A stretch of DNA of 64,000 bases from UBA8337 sp963932545 (GTDB taxonomy: Bacteria > Pseudomonadota > Alphaproteobacteria > RS24), in the NCBI GenBank assembly GCA_963932545.1, contig CAWVRH010000003.1, positions 1 to 64,000 on the forward strand, given 5' to 3'. Shown here in pieces: positions 40,844 to 49,550 of this stretch. Under the pieces are notes generated by a model. That model made no database searches and was not told where the DNA came from. It was given only the letters and a program-made list of their open reading frames with translations. The position numbers and the translations under genes were made by a program. Position 1 is the stretch's first letter. Every line of letters starts with the position of its first letter.

Positions 40844-41602
40844 ATGACCCAGACTTCTTCTTCCGGCGATACAAAGCGCCCTTCTGGCCGCGCCGCCGAT
40901 CAGCTACGCGCCGTCAGCCTTGAAACCAATGTTTCCAAACATGCGGAAGGTTCGTGCCTCGTGAAGTTTGGGGATACGCATGTCTTGTGCACTGCCTCGC
41001 TAGAAACCCGTGTGCCGCCTTGGTTGCGCGGTCAGGGCCGTGGTTGGGTGACGGCTGAATATGGCATGTTGCCTCGCTCAACAGGGTCGCGCATGCGCCG
41101 CGAAGCCAATGCTGGCAAGCAATCGGGCCGCACGCAAGAAATTCAACGTTTGATTGGTCGCAGTCTGCGCGCTGTGGTTAACCTCGAAGCTTTGGGCGAA
41201 AACCAGATCAGCCTCGACTGCGATGTTATCCAAGCCGATGGGGGCACGCGCACGGCCTCGATTACCGGTGCTTGGGTGGCGCTTTATGTTTGCATCGAAA
41301 AAATGAAAGCCGATGGCCTTATTTCGGGCGAGATTATGGGCGATGTCTTGCTTGATCAAGTGGCGGCTCTTTCTTGCGGTATCTATGAGGGCCTGCCCGT
41401 TGCTGACCTCGATTATGATGAAGATAGTGTGGCCGACACGGATGGTAATTTCGTGATGACGGGCGCTGGTAAAATGGTGGAAATTCAAGCCACCGCCGAA
41501 GGCGCAGCCTTTGACGAAGATGAGTTTGCGCAAATCATGAGCCTAGCCAAAAATGGCATTGCCGAATTGGTTGCCTTGCAGAAAAAAACCGTAGGTCTGT
41601 AG
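40844..41602 (+). CDS. rph: ribonuclease PH
   Basis: 252 residues, slightly longer than usual because of an N-terminal tail of about ten residues. RNase PH trims the 3' ends of tRNA precursors using phosphate. GRAADQLRAVSLETNVSKHAEGSCLVKFGDTHVLCTAS is the start of the core, GWVTAEYGMLPRSTGSRMRREANAGKQSGRTQEIQRLIGRSLRA the phosphate and RNA region, and DCDVIQADGGTRTASITGA the catalytic segment. AAGGA precedes the ATG. Starts the rph-rdgB-hemW run. Confidence 0.98.
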   Translation: MTQTSSSGDTKRPSGRAADQLRAVSLETNVSKHAEGSCLVKFGDTHVLCTASLETRVPPWLRGQGRGWVTAEYGMLPRSTGSRMRREANAGKQSGRTQEIQRLIGRSLRAVVNLEALGENQISLDCDVIQADGGTRTASITGAWVALYVCIEKMKADGLISGEIMGDVLLDQVAALSCGIYEGLPVADLDYDEDSVADTDGNFVMTGAGKMVEIQATAEGAAFDEDEFAQIMSLAKNGIAELVALQKKTVGL

Positions 41603-41607
41603 CCCCC

Positions 41608-42246
41608 ATGGCGAGACGCTTCAGCGAAGACAAGCTCATTGTCGCAAGCCACAATAAAGGCAAGCTGGTGGAGATAGCCGAGCTGCTGACGCGTTTCGAT
41701 GTGGAGACGGTGGGGGCCGACGAATTGGGCCTGCCCGAGCCCGAAGAGACGGGTAAAACGTTCATTGCCAACGCCGAGCTGAAGGCGCTGGCCTCGGCCA
41801 CGAAAGCGGGCCTACCAGCCTTGGCCGATGATAGCGGTTTGGCGGTCGATGCGCTGGACGGCGCGCCGGGCATTTATTCGGCGCGCTGGGCACAAACTCC
41901 CAATGGGCGCGATTTTGATTTCGGCATGCATAAAATTGAAATGGCGATATCTCAAAAACAGAACGGCGAAACCTCTCCCGTGCCGCGCACGGCACGGTTT
42001 ATTTGTGCGCTATCTTTGGCTTGGCCAGATGGCCATGTCGAAAGCTTTGAGGGCACAGTCGAAGGCACATTGGTTTGGCCCATGCGGGGCAAAAATGGCT
42101 TTGGCTATGACCCGGTATTTTTGCCCTTGGGCGGCGATTTAACTTTTGGTGAAATGGCGCCGCAAGCCAAACACGCTATGTCCCATCGCGCCGATGCGTT
42201 CACGCAATTGGTGGAAGCCTGTTTTGTCGACCATATTTCCCGCTAG
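41608..42246 (+). CDS. rdgB: XTP/dITP diphosphohydrolase (RdgB/HAM1)
   Basis: 212 residues. Removes deaminated purine nucleotides (dITP, XTP) by pyrophosphate release. The start IVASHNKGKLVEIAELL, then LPEPEETGKTFIANAELKA, LADDSGLAVDALDGAPGIYSARWA and NGFGYDPVFLP all match. The final segment AMSHRADAFTQLVE replaces the usual SHRxxAxxxL. It starts 5 bp after rph and probably overlaps the start of hemW. Confidence 0.97.
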   Translation: MARRFSEDKLIVASHNKGKLVEIAELLTRFDVETVGADELGLPEPEETGKTFIANAELKALASATKAGLPALADDSGLAVDALDGAPGIYSARWAQTPNGRDFDFGMHKIEMAISQKQNGETSPVPRTARFICALSLAWPDGHVESFEGTVEGTLVWPMRGKNGFGYDPVFLPLGGDLTFGEMAPQAKHAMSHRADAFTQLVEACFVDHISR

Positions 42247-43414
42247 CTCTCTATTTGCGGCGGCCAGTCTACCGCCGCTGGGGGTCTATGTGCATTGGCC
42301 GTTTTGCGCCGCCATTTGTCCCTATTGCGATTTCAATGTGCATCTGATGCATAAGGCCAAAGGCAGCCCTGCCGATTGGCTAAGCGCGTATCGCCAAGAG
42401 CTGGCCTATGCGCAAGGTCTGCGTCCGCAAGGCCCCGTCGAGACAGTGTTTTTTGGCGGCGGCACGCCTTCGCTTATGTCGCCGGAGCTGGTCGGGGGCA
42501 TTTTATCGGCCATGGATGAGATGTGGGGATTGGCGCATGACGCGGAAATAACCCTAGAAGCCAACCCGATGAGTGCGCCAGAGCCGCATTTGAAAGCTTT
42601 GCGCGCGGCTGGCGTCACGCGGCTGTCTCTGGGTGTGCAGGCCTTTGATGATGCCGCCTTGAAGTTTCTCGGCCGCACCCATTCATCGCAAGATGCCCGC
42701 GTTGCTTTTGAGGCGGCGCAGCGTATTTTTCCACGTGCTTCTTTTGACCTTATCTATGCGCGCCCCAATCAAACACCCGATGCTTGGGCCAGCGAGCTGT
42801 CGGCGGCTTTGGAGCTGGCGCCCCAACACATGTCGCTTTATCAGCTGACTATCGAGCCAGATACGTTATTTTACAAACACCAAGCGGCCGGCAAATTAAC
42901 TTTGCCTGACGAAGATGCTGCCGCCGATATGTATGAGATTACCCAAAGCCTATGCACCAGCGCGGGCTTGCCCGCCTATGAGATTTCCAATCACGCGGCA
43001 CAAGGCCACGCCTGTCGGCACAATGTGGCGAGCTGGCAAGGCGGCGATTATTTGGGCATTGGGCCGGGCGCTCATGGCCGCGTTAGCAGCCTTGAAAAAG
43101 CGGCGCGCCTGTCGAGTGTGGCGCATCGCTCGCCGACGCAATGGCTGGCTCAGGTCGAAAAAGACGGTCACGGCTGGGCCGAGGAACAAGCGTTGGACGG
43201 CGAGAGTGTTGAAATGGAAGCGGTGCTTCTGGGCTTGCGCCTAGTCGAGGGAATTGGCCTAGAGGCGCTGGCGGCTCGTGGGGTTCATCTGGACCCGGCG
43301 CGGGTAACGAGTTTGCGCGAGGCGGGTTTATTGTCTTCAGACGCCACACGGTTGCAGGCCAGCCCAGCGGGTCGCCTGATTTTGGATCATCTTATCGGGC
43401 GGCTTTTGGCTTAG
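42224..43414 (+). CDS. hemW: radical SAM haem chaperone HemW
   Basis: About 396 residues if the TTG at 42224 is used; no in-frame ATG lies near the conserved start and an earlier ATG at 42194 is possible, so the start is uncertain and overlaps rdgB. The core starts GVYVHWPFCAAICPYCDFN with the 4Fe-4S cysteines (CxxxCxxC). VFFGGGTPSLMSPE, ITLEANPM and RLSLGVQAFDD are standard. HemW lacks the residues for coproporphyrinogen oxidation and is thought to insert haem into respiratory proteins. The end overlaps lpoA by 23 bp on the other strand. Confidence 0.93.
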   Translation: MSTIFPASSLFAAASLPPLGVYVHWPFCAAICPYCDFNVHLMHKAKGSPADWLSAYRQELAYAQGLRPQGPVETVFFGGGTPSLMSPELVGGILSAMDEMWGLAHDAEITLEANPMSAPEPHLKALRAAGVTRLSLGVQAFDDAALKFLGRTHSSQDARVAFEAAQRIFPRASFDLIYARPNQTPDAWASELSAALELAPQHMSLYQLTIEPDTLFYKHQAAGKLTLPDEDAAADMYEITQSLCTSAGLPAYEISNHAAQGHACRHNVASWQGGDYLGIGPGAHGRVSSLEKAARLSSVAHRSPTQWLAQVEKDGHGWAEEQALDGESVEMEAVLLGLRLVEGIGLEALAARGVHLDPARVTSLREAGLLSSDATRLQASPAGRLILDHLIGRLLA

Positions 43415-45074
43415 TCTGGGTCGCGAGCGAGCGCTCCAAGGCTTCATCCAATCCCGTCTCTTGCAAGGCGCCTTGGCGTTTGGCTTTTTGCTCAGCTTGC
43501 AGCGCGGCCAAAGCAATATCTGGATTGTCTCGCTTCAAAGTTGCCGCCAAAGATAAAGCGGATCCGATGCGCCGGTCATGTTCTACGAAACTGGAAGGTT
43601 CGCGGCTCACGATATTGGGCGCCCGCGCGGTAATTTCTTGCACCGCAAGGCCGCGCTCATTGAGGCCGCTTTGGCGCAATCGAACAATTCCATCAATGCC
43701 CTGAAAGCCATTGGCATTGGTAAGCATCTCGATCCGAAACGGTTGTTGGGCGGTGATGGCCGCCAAACGAGCTGCGAGGCTGACGCCGTCATATGCCATG
43801 GATGCCAATCGGGGCGGCGCGGCGCCATACACGCGGTCGTAGCGAGCGGCAAAGCCGGCCCAGTTTTTCGGATTGGGAGCCGCATACCAACCGCCATGAA
43901 GGGGCGGTTCTTGCGACAGGCTCGGGTCATTCCAGAGCGCCGTACCGATGAATTTTACCCGTCGCGGGTCGATATCAAAATACGGCAGCAAGGGCGCCAG
44001 ATTGCGCAAAGCCAAGCCACCCTCAGGCATGAAGACAGCATCATAGGGGATTTCCCCTAAGGTTTCGGTCAGCTTTAGCGCTTCATAAGCCGAAACTAAT
44101 TCCGGCGCAATGTTGCCCAACCCCCGAAACAGGGCGTCGACGTTTAATTCTTCTGGCGTTTCATCTGCGCCGCCGCCCGAGATTGCACGAGCCAGCAAAG
44201 CTGGTGGCGCAAGAGCCCGCCCTTCTTCGATTAGGCGGGCTATCTCGGATTTATGAGCGGCCGTGCGCGTATCGAAATGAGCCAAGCGCCGAACCGGATC
44301 GAACATGTCTTTGGCATCTGGCGGGTAGGTTTCTGTTTGCACGACCGTGCCGCCAAAGCGCGCGACCTCTCGAATAAAACTTTGGTGAATTCGCTCCCCA
44401 TAAGGCCCTTCGGGAACCAGAGCGCCGAACCGAGTTAGGCCTTGCGCGATAGCTTGCGAGACGATGCGGCTAATATTTTGCTCGGGTAAAAAGCCAAGCA
44501 GCCAAAGATTATTTGCGGCTGCGCTGCTGTCATTGGAAAAAGCCAAAGCAGGTATGTCGCGCCCTGCCAACAGCGGCGCGATGGCTTTTACGGAAGAGGC
44601 AAAAAGCGGGCCAATAATAATGTCTGTGTCGGCTGCGATGGCGGCCTTGGCAGCGTTTACCGCGCCAGCGGGTGTGCCCTTGGTGTCGTGCAGTCGCAAA
44701 ACAAGGCTGCCCGTTTTGCTTGCAGATGCGGTTAGGCTTTGGTCGGCTTTACCAGTTTGGCCGGCATCGAAAAGCGCGAGCTGGGCCGCGTTATACAGAT
44801 GGCTGCTGAGCTTGCGAATGTTGTCACGCGCATCGCCAACAGGCAATAAAACCGAAACAACAACCGCATTGCTGGCCCGTTTGGGCGCGGCGGGATAGAG
44901 CTTCGTGTCGAAGTCAATTTTTTCGCGATAGGGATCTGGCGCGGCCTTGGGAGCATATTCGATTAAATGGGTCGCGGGCGCAGACGCGGGCGTTGGGGGC
45001 TCGCCGCCGCAGGCCGCCAGCAATAGCGCACTGGCTAGGCTCCAAGCCGTATACTGGGGGTGTTTGCGCGTCAT
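43392..45074 (-). CDS. penicillin-binding protein activator (LpoA/LppC-like lipoprotein)
   Basis: 560 residues. The signal peptide ends LLLAAC with Cys22 as lipid anchor. A TonB-box-free linker leads to a type I periplasmic-binding fold (about 70-480): VSVLLPVGDARDNIRKLSSHLYNAAQLALFDAG, DIIIGPLFASSVKAIAP, IPALAFSNDSS and FGALVPEGPYGERIH. In E. coli the LpoA relative sits in the outer membrane and activates PBP1A. The alphaproteobacterial version sits beside rsmI, as here, divergently. Ligand and exact partner are not known. Confidence 0.88.
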   Translation of the reverse strand: MTRKHPQYTAWSLASALLLAACGGEPPTPASAPATHLIEYAPKAAPDPYREKIDFDTKLYPAAPKRASNAVVVSVLLPVGDARDNIRKLSSHLYNAAQLALFDAGQTGKADQSLTASASKTGSLVLRLHDTKGTPAGAVNAAKAAIAADTDIIIGPLFASSVKAIAPLLAGRDIPALAFSNDSSAAANNLWLLGFLPEQNISRIVSQAIAQGLTRFGALVPEGPYGERIHQSFIREVARFGGTVVQTETYPPDAKDMFDPVRRLAHFDTRTAAHKSEIARLIEEGRALAPPALLARAISGGGADETPEELNVDALFRGLGNIAPELVSAYEALKLTETLGEIPYDAVFMPEGGLALRNLAPLLPYFDIDPRRVKFIGTALWNDPSLSQEPPLHGGWYAAPNPKNWAGFAARYDRVYGAAPPRLASMAYDGVSLAARLAAITAQQPFRIEMLTNANGFQGIDGIVRLRQSGLNERGLAVQEITARAPNIVSREPSSFVEHDRRIGSALSLAATLKRDNPDIALAALQAEQKAKRQGALQETGLDEALERSLATQTKPKAAR

Positions 45075-45078
45075 ACGT

Positions 45079-45102
45079 TTTGCTTTCGTTTTTGCTTTCG
45101 TT
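45079..45102. repeat. 12-bp tandem duplication upstream of lpoA
   Basis: TTTGCTTTCGTT at 45079-45090 is repeated at 45091-45102, immediately upstream of the lpoA start codon on the minus strand, so it occupies the space of the ribosome binding site and spacer. It is followed on the plus strand by a further partial copy (TCGTT). Confidence 0.88.
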
Positions 45103-45146
45103 TCGTTGTTGGGGTTTTGCGGGGCCGCAAATCCATTTCAAAACTA

Positions 45147-45188
45147 TTTCCAAACCTACTTTTCCAAACCTACTTTTCCAAACCTACT
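45147..45188. repeat. 14-bp tandem triplication between lpoA and rsmI
   Basis: Three identical copies of TTTCCAAACCTACT at 45147-45160, 45161-45174 and 45175-45188, with a degenerate copy before them. It lies in the 273-bp divergent gap (45075-45347), which otherwise shows no gene. Spacing changes here could alter promoter geometry for either gene. Confidence 0.92.
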
Positions 45189-45347
45189 GAGGCAAAACCT
45201 ATCTGCCTCGCGCGCTTAAGTAAAGCGAACGCGCGCCTGCTGGCGTCTCGTAATGCAACACGCAAATGTGGCAGCAATGGGGACTGGCGTGCGTGAGCCC
45301 AAGTGGATTTTTCTTGCCTTTGCGCGTGGCCTGCGGTTTCTAGGCAT

Positions 45348-46268
45348 ATGACACAAATTCAACCCGTAACCTTGGCCCCCGGGCTTTATATTGTCGCAAC
45401 GCCTTTGGGCAACGCGCGCGACATTACTTTGCGCGCGCTAGATGTGCTGGCTTCCGCCGAAGCTATTTTATGTGAAGATACCCGCGTGTCGGGCAAATTG
45501 ACCACCCGCTACCAAATCGCGACCCGACGAATTGCCTATCACGAACATAATGCCGAAGCCATGCGTCCAAAAATTTTAGCGCGGCTCGAAAAAGGCGAGG
45601 CCTTGGCCCTTATTTCAGATGCGGGCACGCCGCTTATCTCCGACCCCGGCATGCCCTTAGTGCGCGCGGCGCGCGAGGCGGGATATAATGTGTTCACCGT
45701 GCCGGGCGCTTCGGCGCCGATTGCCGCTTTATCAATTTCTGGCATGGCCACCGACCGTTTTACATTTGCCGGCTTCTTGCCGGTCAAACAGGGCGCCCGC
45801 CGTCGGGCTTTGGCTGATTTGGGCAGCCAACCCGGCACGCTGGCTTTATTTGAGAGCGCCAAGCGGGTGGTCGCCCTCATCGATGATATTGAGGCGGAGT
45901 TGGGCCCGCGCGATATTTGTGTGGCGCGTGAGCTGACCAAAAAGTTCGAGGAATTAATTTTTGGGACGCCAGAAATTTTGCGTGAAAAATTCGCTGAGAC
46001 GCCCCCGCGCGGAGAATTAGTGGTGCTTATAGGGCCCGGCACAAAGCCCCGAATGCAGGCCGAGGACGTAGACGCCATGTTGGATGATGCTTTGGCCAGC
46101 ATGAGCCGGCGAGATGCTGTGCAGGCGGTTGCCGAAATGACGGGTCTAAAACGCAAAGAAATATATGCACGAGCTTTAGCGCTCGGCGCGCCTGTTTCCG
46201 GCCAGACAAATAAAAACAATAAAAATAATGAGCCAGACGATGACCCAATTCCGCAAAAAGCCAAATAG
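45348..46268 (+). CDS. rsmI: 16S rRNA (cytidine1402-2'-O)-methyltransferase
   Basis: About 306 residues from ATG 45348. RsmI methylates the ribose of C1402 in 16S rRNA. It opens PGLYIVATPLGNARDITLRALDVLASA, has CEDTRVSGKLTTRYQI, LISDAGTPLISDPGMPLVRAA, VPGASAPIAALSISG and CVARELTKKFEELIFG. A helical tail with a poly-N/K stretch (NKNNKNNE) ends the protein and overlaps the yraN start. A longer in-frame start at 45303 has no ribosome binding site. Confidence 0.97.
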   Translation: MTQIQPVTLAPGLYIVATPLGNARDITLRALDVLASAEAILCEDTRVSGKLTTRYQIATRRIAYHEHNAEAMRPKILARLEKGEALALISDAGTPLISDPGMPLVRAAREAGYNVFTVPGASAPIAALSISGMATDRFTFAGFLPVKQGARRRALADLGSQPGTLALFESAKRVVALIDDIEAELGPRDICVARELTKKFEELIFGTPEILREKFAETPPRGELVVLIGPGTKPRMQAEDVDAMLDDALASMSRRDAVQAVAEMTGLKRKEIYARALALGAPVSGQTNKNNKNNEPDDDPIPQKAK

Positions 46269-46629
46269 CTCTGCTGCCAAACACAGAGCAGATAAGCGAG
46301 GAAGCCGCGCCGAGTTTTGGGCGTCGGTTATTTTGCGTCTGAAGGGCTATCACATTTTGCGCCGCAATTACCGCGTGCCGGTTGGCGAGATTGACCTGAT
46401 TGCGCGGCGCGGAAAAACCTTAGCTTTTGTCGAAGTCAAATATAGGGCACAGGCGGGCGCGGCGCAGGGCGCGGTTCGCGATAAGCAGTGGCAACGCATC
46501 GAACGCGCTGCCAGCACTTTTGTTGGCAGACATAGATCGCTGCAAGATAGTCTTTGGCGCTTTGATGTGATTGCGTGCGCGCCACGGACTTGGCCCAAAC
46601 ATATTGAAGATGCGTGGCGCCCGCGCTAA
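46228..46629 (+). CDS. UPF0102 (YraN) family protein
   Basis: 133 residues. RGSRAEFWASVILRLKGYHILRRNYRVPVGEIDLIARRGKTLAFVEVKYR has the restriction-endonuclease-like core with acidic EID and EVK motifs, typical of UPF0102 proteins, which resemble Holliday-junction resolvase folds. The function is unproven. Begins inside the end of rsmI (an ATG at 46228 or 46240) and is followed by gshB after about 44 bp. Confidence 0.92.
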   Translation: MSQTMTQFRKKPNSSAAKHRADKRGSRAEFWASVILRLKGYHILRRNYRVPVGEIDLIARRGKTLAFVEVKYRAQAGAAQGAVRDKQWQRIERAASTFVGRHRSLQDSLWRFDVIACAPRTWPKHIEDAWRPR

Positions 46630-46673
46630 ACATAGGGCGTTCGCGTGCGCGCGGTTGGTTTGGAGAGCTTCTT

Positions 46674-47627
46674 ATGGCACAGGGAAAAGCGTTGAAAATT
46701 GGGGTTCAAATGGACCCGATTGGCGACATTGATATCGTCGGCGACACAAGTTTTGCGCTGGCTTTAGAGGCACAAAGCCGCGGTCATTCGCTGTTCTACT
46801 ATGAGCCCGACCGCTTAAGCATGCGCGATGGTTTGGTTACGGCCGCTATTCAGAGTTTAGAATTGGCCGATGTCAAAGGCGCGCATTTTGAGCTAGGCGC
46901 GCCCGTGGTGACCGATTTGCGGGAGATGGATGTCATTTTGATGCGCCAAGACCCGCCGTTCGATATGCAATATATCTCGGCCACGCATTTTCTTGAGCGT
47001 TTGCAGCCCGATGTTTTAGTGGTCAATGACCCAGCTTCGGTTCGCAATGCGCCGGAGAAAATTTTCCCCGTTGAATTCGACGGGCTTTTGCCGCCCACGC
47101 TAATGACCCGCGACCGCGCCGCTTTGGAAGCGTTTCGGGCGGAGTTTGGGGATGTCATTTTAAAGCCTTTATTTGGCAATGGTGGCGCAGGCGTGTTTCG
47201 TCTGCGCAAAGAAGATGAAAACTTCGGCTCGATGGTCGATATGTTTATGGCCGAGCGCGAACCGATTATCGCGCAACAATATTTGCCCGATGTTCGCGCC
47301 GGTGATAAGCGCGTGATCTTGGTAGAGGGCGAGGCTGTCGGCGCGCTCAACCGTGTGCCGGCACCCGGCGATGCGCGCGCCAATGTGCATGTGGGCGGCA
47401 CACCTGAAGCGGCGGGTCTGAGCGAGCGCGATTATGAGATTGCCGCGCAAATCGGCCCACGGCTAAAGCAAATGGGCATTATTTTTGCCGGCATTGATAT
47501 TATCGGCAATTATTTGACCGAGATTAATGTTACCTCGCCGACCTGCGTGCGGGAGATTAAAGCCTTTGGCGGCCCCGATATTTCAGCGATGATTTTGGAT
47601 GCGATCGAAGCGCGGATTTCGCGCTAG
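46674..47627 (+). CDS. gshB: glutathione synthetase
   Basis: About 317 residues from ATG 46674, with GGAGAG well placed; a longer frame from 46614 runs into yraN. GshB joins gamma-glutamylcysteine and glycine. It has the N-terminal LKIGVQMDPIGDIDIVGDTSFALALEA, VLMRQDPPFDMQYI (as ILMRQDPPFDM), VVNDPASVRNAPEKI, and the ATP-grasp segments KPLFGNGGAGVFRL, QQYLPDVRAGDKRVILVEGE and GIDIIGNYLTEINVTSPT. Ends by a 4-bp overlap with a convergent small gene. Confidence 0.97.
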   Translation: MAQGKALKIGVQMDPIGDIDIVGDTSFALALEAQSRGHSLFYYEPDRLSMRDGLVTAAIQSLELADVKGAHFELGAPVVTDLREMDVILMRQDPPFDMQYISATHFLERLQPDVLVVNDPASVRNAPEKIFPVEFDGLLPPTLMTRDRAALEAFRAEFGDVILKPLFGNGGAGVFRLRKEDENFGSMVDMFMAEREPIIAQQYLPDVRAGDKRVILVEGEAVGALNRVPAPGDARANVHVGGTPEAAGLSERDYEIAAQIGPRLKQMGIIFAGIDIIGNYLTEINVTSPTCVREIKAFGGPDISAMILDAIEARISR

Positions 47628-47884
47628 CGGATTTTTCTATAAATATCTTGGCGCTCTAATGAGACGGTAGAAATCGTCCGCACACGCCCGGTCGCTTCAT
47701 TGGTCAGGCGAGCATGGGGTAACTCATTAAAAGTGGTCAGAGCCGTAACAGCCCATCTGCCGTGTTCCGTTTCTAGGCTCGCGCTATGGAGCTTTCCCAA
47801 AGAAACAGAAATCCGCGCTTTGCTTTTTGGAGATTCAAGGAAAACATCCCCAATCTCTACACTTACTCGTTTAGACCCAAACAT
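47624..47884 (-). CDS. hypothetical protein, 86 residues
   Basis: Begins at ATG 47884 with GAGG 7 bases upstream; a TTG at 47899 is less likely. The peptide has no membrane segment or motif I recognise and looks like a small beta-rich soluble protein (KRVSVEIGDVFLES, ARISVSLGKLHSASLETEHGRWAVTAL). The ribosome binding site and a full-length reading frame between convergent gshB and divergent comM support a real gene. It overlaps the end of gshB by four bases. Confidence 0.6.
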   Translation of the reverse strand: MFGSKRVSVEIGDVFLESPKSKARISVSLGKLHSASLETEHGRWAVTALTTFNELPHARLTNEATGRVRTISTVSLERQDIYRKIR

Positions 47885-48009
47885 AACACAACCTCGCAAC
47901 TCCTTTTATTTACACTTGCGATTGTCTCTATGCAAGGCTTGGCTTGTGATGGCTAAGTTTAGCCCGTAAGCTTTTGGGACCCTTTCGCCAGTCAAAAAAA
48001 AGAAAAATC

Positions 48010-49518
48010 ATGGTTGCTCATATAAAAACAATTGCCTTTCAAGGCGTCGAGGCTGTGCCGATTGATGTGCAGGTGCATTTGGCTCCGGGTCAAAATGCCT
48101 TCACGGTGGTCGGGCTTCCCGACAAATCTGTGGCGGAAAGCCGCGAGCGCGTGCGTGCCGCCCTCAACGCCATGGGGCTGGCGCTGCCCTATGATCGCAT
48201 CACAATTAATCTATCGCCCGCCGATTTGCCCAAAGAAGGAAGCCATTACGATATGCCGATAGCGCTCGGATTATTGGTGGCTATGGGGGTGTTGCCGCAA
48301 GACCACGTGAGCGATTTTTATGTCATGGGCGAGCTTGGTTTGGATGGCGCCTGCATTGGAGTGCCCGGCGCCCTACCCACTGCCATGGCCGCCCTCGAGT
48401 TAGGCCTTGGGCTCATTTGCCCCGAACAATGCGGGCCTGAAGCGGCGTGGTCTGGCTTGGCCGCGCCAGATAAGCCAGGCATTTTGGCGGCAGGACATTT
48501 GTTAGATGTGCTCAATCATTTGCGGGGCACGAAGCTTTTGTTGCCTCCCAAAATCCAACGCCAGACCCGCACCACGCTGCACCCCGATATGGCCGATGTT
48601 CGCGGCCAGCCCCAAGCACGACTGGCTTTGGAAGTGGCGGCCGCTGGTGGTCATAACCTCTTGATGAACGGCCCACCCGGGGCTGGTAAATCTATGTTGG
48701 CGGCGCGCTTGCCCGGGCTGCTGCCAGAACTGCAGCCGCGAGAGCGCCTCGAGATATCGGTAATCGAAAGCCTATCTAGCCCGCGCGGCGGCATTCGCTT
48801 GGCCGATCAACGCCCGTTCCGCGCGCCGCATCATTCGGCCAGTATGGCGGCGCTTATCGGCGGGGGACGCCAAGCCAAACCGGGCGAAATTTCTTTAGCC
48901 CATTGCGGGGTTTTATTCCTAGACGAGCTGCCGGAGTTTTCGCGCCAAGCGCTGGATGCTCTACGCCAACCCATTGAAACGGGTCGGGTAGAGGTGGCCC
49001 GTGCAGAAGCCCATGTTGCTTATAATGCTGATTTTCAACTGATTGCGGCCATGAACCCGTGCCGCTGTGGCCATGCGGGCGACCCAGACTTGGCCTGCCA
49101 TCGCTTACCGATATGTCGGCAGGAATACCTCAGTAAAGTGTCGGGGCCGCTGTTTGATAGATTTGATATTCGCATCGATGTGCCGCCGGTTGCTTTGTCT
49201 AGCATGATGTCGGATGAGAAAGGCGAACCCAGCTCGGCCATTCTCGAGCGCGTGGCGGCCGCGCAAAAGCGGCAATATCAGCGCCAAGATTGTTTAAACG
49301 TGCGCCTAGATGGCGACCGCCTGCGCGAGCTGGCCAGCCCAGATGCGGCGGGTCAAAAACTACTCGATGCGATTATTGAAGATGGACGCATGACGGCGCG
49401 GGGCTTCAACCGAGTGCTGCGCGTTGCCCGCACGCTGGCAGACTTGCAAGCGCGTGAGTTATCCTCCGCAGCCGACATTGCCACCGCGCTGACTTGGCGC
49501 GGTGTGTCGCTCTCGTGA
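48010..49518 (+). CDS. comM: YifB/ComM family Mg-chelatase-like AAA ATPase
   Basis: About 502 residues from ATG 48010. N-terminal S5/Lon-like domain (about 20-170: GQNAFTVVGLPDKSVAESRERVRAAL, INLSPADLPKEGSHYDMPIALGLL), then the AAA core with GPPGAGKSMLAARLPGLLP (Walker A), VLFLDELPEFSRQALDALRQPIETG (Walker B and sensor region), NPCRCGHAGD with cysteines, and the helical C-terminus. ComM is a hexameric helicase that promotes branch migration in natural transformation. No other competence genes are in the window. Convergent with maeB. Confidence 0.93.
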   Translation: MVAHIKTIAFQGVEAVPIDVQVHLAPGQNAFTVVGLPDKSVAESRERVRAALNAMGLALPYDRITINLSPADLPKEGSHYDMPIALGLLVAMGVLPQDHVSDFYVMGELGLDGACIGVPGALPTAMAALELGLGLICPEQCGPEAAWSGLAAPDKPGILAAGHLLDVLNHLRGTKLLLPPKIQRQTRTTLHPDMADVRGQPQARLALEVAAAGGHNLLMNGPPGAGKSMLAARLPGLLPELQPRERLEISVIESLSSPRGGIRLADQRPFRAPHHSASMAALIGGGRQAKPGEISLAHCGVLFLDELPEFSRQALDALRQPIETGRVEVARAEAHVAYNADFQLIAAMNPCRCGHAGDPDLACHRLPICRQEYLSKVSGPLFDRFDIRIDVPPVALSSMMSDEKGEPSSAILERVAAAQKRQYQRQDCLNVRLDGDRLRELASPDAAGQKLLDAIIEDGRMTARGFNRVLRVARTLADLQARELSSAADIATALTWRGVSLS

Positions 49519-49524
49519 AACCTA

Positions 49525-49550
49525 GCTATATTTTTTCGCTATATTTTTTC
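49525..49550. repeat. 13-bp tandem duplication at the maeB stop codon
   Basis: GCTATATTTTTTC at 49525-49537 and 49538-49550. The right copy contains the maeB stop codon and last codons (minus strand); the left copy lies in the gap to comM. T-runs here might help end transcription. Confidence 0.9.

Noticed and set aside
42146..42223. Upstream ATG start of hemW at 42146
   Set aside because: The extra residues lie entirely in another frame of rdgB and do not resemble hemW N-termini; a later start is more likely.
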